Shown: positions 1-8,301 of the stretch, one piece after another
Layout of the letters: each line of letters begins with the position of its first letter
How positions within the stretch are numbered: position 1 is the first letter of the stretch
Assembly: GCA_005223375.1 (NCBI GenBank)
Contig: RXOD01004276.1
Coordinates: 1-24,881, forward strand
Reading direction: 5' to 3'
Source of the DNA: Amoebophrya sp. AT5.2
Taxonomy: Eukaryota; Sar; Dinophyceae; Syndiniales; Amoebophryaceae
Length of the DNA stretch: 24,881 bases
Notes under the pieces: model-generated
The model's input: only the letters and a program-made list of their open reading frames with translations
What the model was told of the DNA's origin: nothing
Databases searched by the model: none
Translations under genes and position numbers: made by a program

Positions 1-160
1 GCGGTCTGGCGACCTGTAGTACAGGAAGCCAGAGTAGGAACATCCTCATCTGCCCATACGACGGAATGGTAGATCCTGTGCGATGAGACCAGACCGCTGT
101 GATGGCTGACGCCCTGTCTCCAGAAGCGGGGGGAGACGCCGGGGCAAGGGGCGAGAAACG

Positions 161-1861
161 TCAACAACCAAGGCCCAGCCCCATGTCCAGGAACGTCGTG
201 TTTTGCGTAATGCCTTTGTTTTCTTCTGTGACTTTAAGGCATTCTGGGTACATGGCGAGGGCACCGGCCGCGTCGCTGAGCTTGACAGGAGCGAGCAGAT
301 CGCCGATATACCTGCAAACCCCCGCCCGCTTCAGGAACTATGAATGAATTTATTTACAGCATATATATGTAAATATAGTCTATTTTTACCTTAGTTTGAA
401 CATCCCCGAAGGGGATGAAATGGAGGTTTGGAAGGACCAGAAAGTCGGAGATTTTGCCGCTGATGGTGTTCCGGATCGTGTCGCGCAACGAAGCGGCGTT
501 CGCCACCCTTGCCACTCCGTTGAAGTCGAGGTCCAGCGCCGCCGGGGGGTTAATCATGAAGATCTGCATGCCGCCGACGAGCGGCAGTGTGTCCATGAGA
601 GGACGAAACGCAAGCGATAGCGACCCCTCGATCACCAACCCCTTCAGACCTACGTTGTAGAAAGGGGCGACGAAGACTCGAGGGAGATCTCTGACTGAAG
701 ACAACGCATACGCAACAATAAAGATCAAGAAGAAGAAAGAGAAACTGCATTGAAAGAGAAGGCGAGAGATGATGGATTGGCTTCAATGAATCGAACAGCG
801 ACTCACTACATCAACAAGCGATACATACAAACATACTCTTCCTCAGTACCCACCGGTATGCCCAGGACGCTCAAGGAGATGTCGACCGTGGGTCTCCAGC
901 TGATGGAGACGTCGACCTCAAATCCTTTCACGTCCTGTTTGTCCTCTTGGTACGCGTGCACCGGAACGAGGACCGGGGCGTCGTCGCCGAGTGAGAAGTT
1001 GACGATTTTTATGCTTCCCTTCGACTTTTCCTTCAGCGCGGCCTCGAGATCGTCCTTCAAGGGCTTGGCATATTCTTTCACGCGCGGCCACAGCGTCTCC
1101 ATGAACAGGTTCAGCCACTGCAGTCCCTCGCCGCTGGCCTCGGTATCCGATGCACCATTGCTAAGGCCATTTGTCACCGATTTAGCCTTAGCGGTCTGTG
1201 CTCCTAGATTCCGCGTCCACTTCGCAGCCCGCTTCATCGCGACGCCGGGAGCGCTACGCCACGCCCGGGTGCGCCATGACTCAGCCTCATTCACCGAGTT
1301 AGAAGCTTCTGCTGTCGGTGCAACCCCGCCTGCGGCTCGTCGTGTTTTGTCCAGAGCACTTGACCCCAACTGGTCGCCCCCTCCGGCGCCGGGTTCTTCG
1401 CGCATGGACTCTGCCTGCGCCGACACCGGCACCGGTCCGAGCATCGGCGTGGTTTTCATATCGAACGACGCAAGCCACTTCGGAATGTCGGGACGAGACC
1501 ACTGCGCCCGCGGAACCGAATAGGACAGGGAGGCGGAGGCGTTTTCTGCAATAGGCGTCGCTCGCGGAACCGCAGACCCAGCTGCGGCGCTTGCCGGAGG
1601 TTGGCTTGCGTGTGCATCTTGTTCCGGTTCCGCGGCGACGTTTATTAATCCTTTGCGATCAGGTTCCTCGCGCCCATTGAGTTCAGTAAAAAACTCCGCC
1701 TCCCTGTCCTCTTCTGCTGTTCGCTGCCTGCTCATCACGCCGTGCCGCGTGGAAATGCTGTCCACGGCGATTGGCGGAAGCAGAAGAGCGCCAAGCCCAG
1801 CAGAAGAGAGGGACTTCGACATCGCCTCGATGCTGCAGAAGACGAGGCGTCGAATCGACAT
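161..1861 (-). CDS. SMP-domain lipid-transfer protein, extended-synaptotagmin/tricalbin-like
   Basis: Modelled as three exons: 1861-850, 694-390 and 337-161, with introns 849-695 (GT-AG, phase 1) and 389-338 (phase 0), giving about 497 residues. An SMP domain runs from about residue 249 (WLNLFMETLWPRVKEY) to about 437. The second exon carries the family's closing blocks: VGLKGLVIEGSLSLAFRPL, LPLVGG, and FLVLPNLHFIPFGD. SMP domains form lipid-binding tubes at ER-plasma membrane contact sites (known for E-Syt, tricalbins and plant SYTs). The first 240 residues are Ala/Ser/Arg-rich with only a weak hydrophobic patch (GALLLPP) near the start. I see no C2 domain. The third exon (FLKRAGVCRYIGDLLAPVKL...) is open for 58 codons but unrecognised; an alternative acceptor at 312 and further exons beyond the window edge are possible. 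The start is the first ATG; the frame stays open upstream to about 1916 without another ATG. Family certain, ends uncertain. Confidence 0.85.
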
Positions 1862-2229
1862 CGATTGCAACCCTAGGAAAGAATGATTTAGTAACGCCTT
1901 CGAGCGCCTGAAAAGCTAAAATAAACCTACAAGTAAAAGGGTTTTCATCATGCCCACCGGAAATTCTTCGGACACCTCCGTCGATTCCGCGCTACCCCCC
2001 AGGGGCCCATGCTGAAAAGCGTGGGCGCCGTGCGGGCATATTATCAGCGACCATCACGGGAGCTCGGTCTGAAATCGAGTCTATCGAGAAATGGCGGAAT
2101 CTTTATCTTGGTTGCAGAGTCCAGAACTGCAACTGTGTGCGCCATATGCTCAGCCACTCGCCATATCACTCAGATGTCGAAGCCTCCGAGCCGATTTCCA
2201 GCGAAGTATACTTTTACCTTTGATCGCGA
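1862..2229. other. spacer between SMP gene and PCID2-like gene
   Basis: No convincing gene. On the minus strand a 126-nt open stretch (2169-2044, beginning VIWRVAEHMAHTV) could be a terminal PCID2 winged-helix exon, because the family needs such a segment about here. The similarity is too weak to call. The rest probably holds the 3' end of the PCID2-like transcript and the 5' leader of the SMP gene. Confidence 0.4.
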
Positions 2230-4446
2230 TTATGTTTTCGAATAAACAGGCATTGTGAACCTGATGTCCCAAGTGCGGCACATCGTTGCACGGCAGTTCA
2301 TCAAGCAGATTGTGAACTGCCGTGCAACGATGTGCCGCACTTGGGACATCAAGTTCACAATGCCTGTTTCGATCACATGGATCATACGTATACGATAAGA
2401 TCAACATCAGTCAGGATGAGGAATGAAGTATGTAAGTATACTCAAAGGAAGTTTTGAATTCATTTTTCTTGTTCATTCGACCACGAGAACCTTTACCGTT
2501 TAGTAAAAGACCAAGGCTTTCTTGTTTTAGGCTACTTGACTTCCGCTTCCAGTCTGGCTGTACTTGGTTGCGTCTGTCACTATGGTCAAAAACGTAGAGC
2601 GGCATCAGAACATCTGTCGGTCCTTAGTAGACATGTACCAAGCTTCACGAAGACCAGCGTTTGTTCCTTCGCCGCTAGTTCGTAGAGGGCGAGATCGCCG
2701 GCTCTGATCGCGTCCACCAGCTTGCCGAAGACCCCGTCCAGGTCGTAGCTCTTCAGAAGCTCCTGCGACGGCAGTATGCCCTTCCGTATTCGGAGTGGGA
2801 TGAGGAAGTAGAGCATCTGGCGCCGCTGCTTCCTGTGATCGCAGGAAGGCAAAGTCCCGATCTGCATCTGCTGGCTGCGGGAGTTTTGGCTGTCCGCAAC
2901 GAGCTGAGAGTACCCCCACCAAAGCTTGCCCTCCGCCTCCGCGTACTTGGCGCCCTGGACCTGGTGGGGAAGAGCCGTTCTACTTCATCACAGCACGTAA
3001 AAATAAACGAAAACAAGGAACAAGATGATGATGAACAAAAGTGAGTGTTTTAGAAGAAGATGGACAATATCATTATGAAAGCAACAAGAGCTCTAGTACC
3101 AGCACCACTCCCCAATAGTACGCCAGCGTGACGCTGATGCTTGGCGGCACGCCGGCCACTGGGAATCCCGGCGGTTGCACCACCATCGTCCCACCTCCGC
3201 TCGCTTTCTGCACCTGTATCTGGAGGTTCACAACATTTTTCAGCACGTTCTCCACCAGCGATATTTGAAACATGTACAGGCAGCACCGCACGAGCTCTAC
3301 CGTCGTGGCCAGAAACCCGGCGCGCTTCTGCTTTTCGTGCAGCATCTCTGCGAATATGTTCCGCAACGTCTCCACGATTTTATTCGCGTTCTCATTGTTG
3401 TCTGTGTTGAAGTGCAGATCGATGTTGATGGCCTGCTCCCGCGAGTGCCCCAGCAGAATCTGGAACGCCGGAATCATCCAAATGTGCGCCTCGTACTCCC
3501 CCCGGGTGTTGCAATACACCGTCGCCCACGTCTTCAAACAGGTGGCGCAGTGCTCTGGGTGGTGTTCGACGAATCAATTACTTATGTGCGATGGCAGCTC
3601 CGATAATGCACGGCGAAAAAGCAAACTAACAACATATGGACGGAATGCAAGGCAATGGGCGGCGATTGTTGTTTGTGATGTATCAGGTACTCAACGCAAC
3701 TAAGCAATAGCAGCTTGATATTCAAGCTGATGTTACTGAGTTGGCTTAATCCAAATCCGCTCAGAACCTCCATACGAATCGAAATCGAATGAAGAAGATG
3801 AAGCGCCAGTACCTAGTGACGCCGTGAGGAGCGGTTTCGCCTTCGGGGTGAGTCCAAATTGCAGCGCGTCATTGTACAGTTTCACCATCATTACAAAGCT
3901 TTCCAGGAAGGTTTTGAAGCGGGGCTTCTGTTCGCTTGGCGTTTCGAAGAAGCGCAGAAATGGGTTTTCTTGATGGAACCCCCCGTCCGCCCACAGGTTT
4001 GCGTTTGCGTTCAGCGCCTTCGTTACCGCCCGCTCGAGTTGCGGCGGTATGGAGGTGGCGCCGGAGCTGGACGAGCTACCTCCCCCATTCATTGCTGGCG
4101 CAAGACCAAGAGCTGCCGCATTACCCCCGCCTCCCCCGACCTTCGTCGCCATTTCCCTCACGAAGCCCCAGTGCGGGCCGTTCACAGTGAGGAGAGCGCC
4201 GAGCTCGTCCTGCCGACCAGTGGTTATCAACGTGAAGATTTTGTTGGTGAACGCCATAAGCGGATCCCCGGGCCCGGCGCCTCCCATGTTGCTATTATGA
4301 GCATGAGGACCTGAGCCGGTCAGGCTTTGATGATGTGCTCCAACGAGATAGGGCATGCCGCGCGGACGGCCGCCGGCACGCACCAGATTGACGGAACCGT
4401 TCGTCCCACCATACGGAGCAGAAGAGGAGCTGCTCCCGCCCCACAT
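2230..4446 (-). CDS. PCID2: PCID2/Thp1-like PCI-domain protein (TREX-2 mRNA export subunit)
   Basis: Exons 4446-3768, 3554-3100, 2960-2639 and 2363-2230, with GT-AG introns of 213, 139 and 275 nt and consistent phases, would give about 529 residues. Exon 3 is decisive: RRQMLYFLIPLRIRKGILPS, ELLKSYDLDGVF and VFVKLG align along their length with human PCID2 (ILIYLLPVKMLLGHMP, ELLKKYHL, FFIRCG). The exon 2-3 join restores the exact family spacing between YYWG and the Ala-Glu repeat region (YAEAEGKL). PCID2/Thp1 binds Sac3/GANP and Dss1 in TREX-2 and promotes mRNA export. The N-terminus adds about 75 Gly/Ser-rich residues. Exon 4 (IVNLMSQVRHIVARQF) fits the next helix but lies in one arm of a hairpin, after which the frame runs through the loop and opposite arm to a TAA. 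The C-terminal winged helix, roughly 100 residues in human PCID2, is not found. CSN12 is a less likely alternative. Confidence 0.85.
2244..2369. repeat. 57-bp-arm inverted repeat (hairpin) containing a PCID2 exon
   Basis: Arms 2244-2300 and 2313-2369 are reverse complements at 56 of 57 positions, around a 12-nt spacer (2301-2312). The minus-strand reading of the right arm carries a splice acceptor (AAACAG|G) and the next PCID2-like coding block; the left arm is the same sequence inverted. There is no transposase and no convincing target-site duplication. Confidence 0.95.
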
Positions 4447-5552
4447 GATCGCTGAATGGGTATGGAGGACGAGGTATCTGTAGCTAGAGCTAGACTCAGA
4501 TAGACATAGAATAACAAAAATAATACTTTTTCTAATTCAGGAGCTGCAATTCTGTAGTTGGGGCTAGACCGAGACCTATTGGTATATACATGGGAATATC
4601 GTGGGACTCCTGATGTTTTGATGAGTTGGGAGTTGGTTTTTGCCCCCCATGCATACAACAAAGAGATCACAATCCACAGAAATCCTGCGTGAATGAACCT
4701 GCGAATCGCGAGTGGCAGTGGCACGAACGCATTAGATCAAATTTGATGTCGGTGGCGATAGATATGTTATTTTCGTATTTGACAGGTTTCTTTTGGAATT
4801 AATTTTTATAAATTAAGACGAAGATCAACAAGCGAAACGTAGATCGCCAGAACAAGCCAAGCATCATGAATCAATTTCAGAAAAAATCATAGCTCTTGCT
4901 CGAGTTCGTTTCGAGCTGGACGCCACAGGCTTGATGAGTGTGTACGAGTAGGAGACAAAAAGACATCACATCTTCTTTTTAGGACGCACCAGACAGCGGC
5001 GCGAGAAGTCTGTTCCTATTCATATCCTTATCCTGGCACGCTTTGCAATCAACAGAGACATACGCACAATTTGGTGCCTTTGATGGTTGGATTTATCAGG
5101 TAGGGTGTGGCGATGAAGATGCAACGGAAGGGCTTCTTCTCGTCCAAAGGAGAAGGAGCTGCGGCTGACGCGCTAGTCCGCGGCCACAATATCGACGAGA
5201 CCTCCCCTCAGGATGACGATAAGTATTGCTCTGATAATTTCTGATTCTATATTGAAGCAACACCCAGATAGTCGCGCGCGTCCAGTCGCAAGGCCGAGTG
5301 AAAGCGGTTCTTGCGTGGGTGGGTGCAGATGCTTCTATTAAGTGAGTCTGATAGAGAAGCACTGAGCTGACTTCTTGACTTACTTTTATGATCAAAAAAT
5401 AAAAAATATCGCACGATCACTAACTAGAAAGAAGGAATAGCAAGCGTGCACAACGAGGCCCCATAGGGGCGCTAGTCCGCGGCCGCATCAGCTCTGACGT
5501 TCACGTTTTTTGAAATATATGCACCTATCTATTTGGTAAAACTCTTGGGCGT
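4447..5552. other. 1.1 kb without a recognised gene
   Basis: Upstream side of the PCID2-like gene. It is more AT-rich than the surrounding coding DNA, with runs such as the one near 4797-4815. Open frames here are short and show no recognisable motif. It holds one exact 16-nt direct repeat (see 5170-5484). It presumably includes the PCID2-like promoter and 5' leader, and the 3' end of whatever lies to the right. Confidence 0.6.
5170..5484. repeat. pair of exact 16-nt direct repeats
   Basis: The sequence GCGCTAGTCCGCGGCC occurs at 5170-5185 and again at 5469-5484, 299 nt apart. The flanks do not match. It contains the SacII palindrome CCGCGG. Function unknown. Confidence 0.8.
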
Positions 5553-6260
5553 TTAGTGGAGCAATGTGCTGCCTGCTGGCTGTGCAAGTGCAAGCGACAT
5601 CAAAAGCCACAGCTGAACGCTCCCAACTCTAAACGCGACTCCACATTGCAGCTCGCGCGCCAGTCGTTCCTTCCGCCCACGTAAAGAGGGGCTTCTCGCA
5701 AAAATAGCCAAGAATCTCGACGGCGCCCACCATGAAGACGAACTGGAGACCCACCGACCGTCCGAGACGGAAGGAAGCGGCGCTGGCTTCTGCAGCGAAA
5801 TCGAGGCGGTACGTATGTAAGCGAAGGAGTCGAGGCAACTGGGGCGCTCTCTCGGTAATGAGTCCGCGGCTGCAAGCCTGCCCGCGGCGATCTGCGTCCT
5901 TTGCCAGCAGAGAAATGGGACAGAAGGCGCCCGAGCGTTGCGCACCGCGCTCAGCGCAAGCGCGGCACCGAGCGCGGCGCAGTCGGACTCGAGCAGCTCG
6001 CCGAAAAAGTCAACGAGGGCAGGTTCCGACATTAATGCGGAACGCCCTGCCCGCGTGTTCTTCTCCATGCCGGCGTAGCATCTTTTTTTCTGGGAATTCG
6101 TCCTCTCCTCGACCTGCTTCCGCTCCGATGCCTTGTCGTGCTTGTTCTTGATCGGGAGAAGCCGCAGAGAGGACGGCGCCGCGGCGCCAATTGAGTACGC
6201 AAACAACATCGCGAGCGCCAGCCCGCACCCATGACCATGCCAAGAAAAACAGAACGGCAC
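5553..6260 (-). CDS. doubtful reading frame, possibly part of a spliced membrane-protein gene
   Basis: An ATG at 6260 opens 235 codons beginning with a hydrophobic Ala/Leu-rich stretch (LALAMLFAYSIGAAA) that could be a signal or membrane segment, followed by Lys/Arg-rich and Ser-rich sequence. The family is not recognised. In another minus-strand frame, 5838-5629 reads a more protein-like block (SVGLQFVFMVGAVEILGYF, a plausible membrane helix) after a possible acceptor near 5790. The true gene may therefore be spliced, with exons in different frames. A strong-looking donor (GTGAGT) sits near 6288-6283 in a third frame. I cannot decide between these models; a coding gene on this strand is plausible but unproven. 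Confidence 0.3.
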   Translation of the reverse strand: MPFCFSWHGHGCGLALAMLFAYSIGAAAPSSLRLLPIKNKHDKASERKQVEERTNSQKKRCYAGMEKNTRAGRSALMSEPALVDFFGELLESDCAALGAALALSAVRNARAPSVPFLCWQRTQIAAGRLAAADSLPRERPSCLDSFAYIRTASISLQKPAPLPSVSDGRWVSSSSSWWAPSRFLAIFARSPSLRGRKERLARELQCGVAFRVGSVQLWLLMSLALAQPAGSTLLH

Positions 6261-7135
6261 GCCCCGGCCCGGGGGACATACTCACGCCGACCGACGGCCG
6301 TCGGGCGCAGTGATTTCGCTGCGCGCAGGGTCGCCAGCGTAGACGCCGCCCCTGCTCCCCGCTCCCGCACCAGGCGGCGCGCCATAGGTTTTTTTTTTTT
6401 TTTATCTCCGCGCGCGGCATATTTGTGGGGCCTTTTCAGACGGCTCTTGCTGCACGAAATCGATCGGCCAACGCTTCGAGCACCGCGCGAAGGTTGAGCA
6501 GCTGCATCATGCCCGTACCATTCTGATTCTCGTGGTGCTGTACATCATTACCATGGCCATGCCGTACAACCCCGCTGAACAAGCTCCAACGTAGCTTCTA
6601 GCTAGTTGTGTATTTCGTTTACGTTTTCGCATTGTGGAAGTTGAGCCCAAGCCAAACGAAAATAAAGAACAAGAACGGGACGACGACGAGTAACATGCCT
6701 ATACTATTCTTTACTCCTTCGTTCTTTAGAAAAAGAGAAACTAACAGGAACGGTCTTAAAAGCAAAAATGAGGTCGAGCAACGGCCAGCACCGACGACGG
6801 CGAGAACATCAGCCTTCCACTTTCTCGGAAGTAAGTGGAAGTCTGTCTGCAAACTTCAATTGAACGATCTAGATTTCAGTGGATGAACCTTGCGTGAGAC
6901 TTTGCTTCATCCAGCGGCTTTCTTGCGCATGATTCCTCGTTTTTGTTTGTCGTTTCTCCGACTTTGTCCCTTTTTCTGCATCGTAAATTCTTTTAGTAAA
7001 GTTCATTCAACATCAACTTCCAGGGGTGTACCCCAAAAAACGCATCCCCACCGCCCTCCTCAGTGATGTTGTGGATCCCCCCTTATATGATCGCTATCGG
7101 ATGGGGATGCAGACCGGGATCTCTCTACTTCATGG
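6261..7135. other. spacer upstream of the SmE 3' end; no gene supported
   Basis: Contains a 15-nt T run (6389-6403) and GC-rich sequence to about 6480, then AT-rich sequence. A minus-strand frame near 6700-6640 reads a hydrophobic stretch (GMLLVVVPFLFFIFVW). It comes from AT-rich sequence and has no supporting context. The last 200 nt probably include the SmE 3' UTR. Confidence 0.5.
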
Positions 7136-7501
7136 TCACGCTTGTCCTGTGTTCATTATGAGAGTGATGTTGTCGCCCTTGAGCAACACCTTTCCCACGT
7201 TTCTCCTCGTCTTCTTCTTCACGTAGTATTCCTCTGCTTCGTCCAGCACGATGTTCATGTACTCGTCAAAACCTGTCATTGTCATTTTGTCCGTTCTCTT
7301 AGAAGATTCAATGAAGAATTCTTGATGTACATGTACTTTCATTCTAACTTACTATAGTTTACCAACGATTTTTCCTTCCATCCTGAGGTCGGTCTGGTCG
7401 TAGAGCCAGATCTGAACTTTGTCCTTGTTTCGCAGGTGCGTGAATATCTGGTTGATGGGCAGAGTCATCATCTTCTGCAGCTTCTTGTTTGACATCGCCA
7501 T
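7136..7501 (-). CDS. SNRPE: small nuclear ribonucleoprotein E (SmE)
   Basis: Two exons, 7501-7363 and 7272-7136, flank a 90-nt GT-AG intron (7362-7273) that splits a Gly codon; the joined protein is 91 residues, the usual SmE length (human 92). The sequence aligns end to end with the family: [20 protein letters not shown] before and within Sm1, [20 protein letters not shown] across the splice join, then Sm2 [11 protein letters not shown]. SmE joins SmF and SmG and then the heptameric ring around the Sm site of the U1, U2, U4 and U5 snRNAs, so it is a core spliceosome component. The start ATG (or a second ATG two codons later) fits the family N-terminus. The same frame is open for about 700 nt upstream, but that part resembles no Sm protein and is taken as leader. 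Confidence 0.97.
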
Positions 7502-8301
7502 GTTGGGCAGGTGCTCGCGGGGGGTGAAGTTACGAAAGAGAAGGAAACAAGATGAAGAGGAGCGAGAAACTACTGCTAGTACAACTACGTCTCCGCCCGT
7601 AGGTTGATAGATCGATAAGACAAAGTAAGAAGTAGACCTGTGCTGGTGGTATCTATCGTCGTGCCGGTGCCTGCTACAGCTACTGATACAGAAACAGATA
7701 CACCAACACCTACATGAAAAAGATTTGCCTCCTGGTGCCGGTCGTTCCGTTGCAGATCCAGAAGATGAAAGGGCGGCAGCTTCTATCAATTTATTCTTCT
7801 TCCTTGTTGTGACGATCTGGGCTTCTGGTCTGGGTCTGGCGATCTTGTTTTGGAACTCGAAGAGGAGAGATCTTCTGCTTCTGGAGCCACAAGATATGAG
7901 ATCTGGAGCTCTACGATCTTCGGATCTATCTTCATGCACGAGCGAAGTGAAACAACATAAAGAACAAACAATAACAAGATTCTGATTGTTATTGCTGTTT
8001 ACAACTTGAACTTGATCACGATCACCAGTTCTTGACCTTGATACTAACTTCCTAGGCTGAAGGTGAAGAACGCAGCGGCAGCTTTGCGTGGAAACGATCC
8101 CGCGTGGTCCGAAGCAGGTGTCCTCGATTTGGCTCGCACTAGATGAAGCTGGTCCGCTCGTCGCACTTGCTTCCTTGTGCGATTGTCGGCGAAAAAGGTT
8201 TTTCCTCAAGAGCTTTGACTTTCAACCTGTTTGTCTTTCCTTCGCGCATGTAGTAAAACATCCGATGCGCGACAGCTCATGATCGGAGACGAGCGGTTTC
8301 A
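7502..8301. other. 800-nt interval between SmE start and DPH6 stop
   Basis: Holds the DPH6 3' UTR and the SmE promoter and leader. On the minus strand a frame in phase with SmE is open from 8209 to 7502, rich in Ser, Arg and Cys, with simple-sequence character (for example around 7680-7720). I see no conserved domain. Confidence 0.6.

Noticed and set aside
750..1523. 257-codon plus-strand open frame
   Set aside because: It lies opposite the SMP-domain exon, which has clear family similarity on the minus strand.
2244..2369. Hairpin as a bacterial-type transcription terminator
   Set aside because: The genes are eukaryotic and spliced, the arms are far too long, there is no T run, and the arms carry coding sequence.
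4320..4724. 134-codon minus-strand frame overlapping the PCID2-like start
   Set aside because: The hydrophobic start is in another frame from the PCID2-like ATG. It looks like leader sequence and shows no family similarity.
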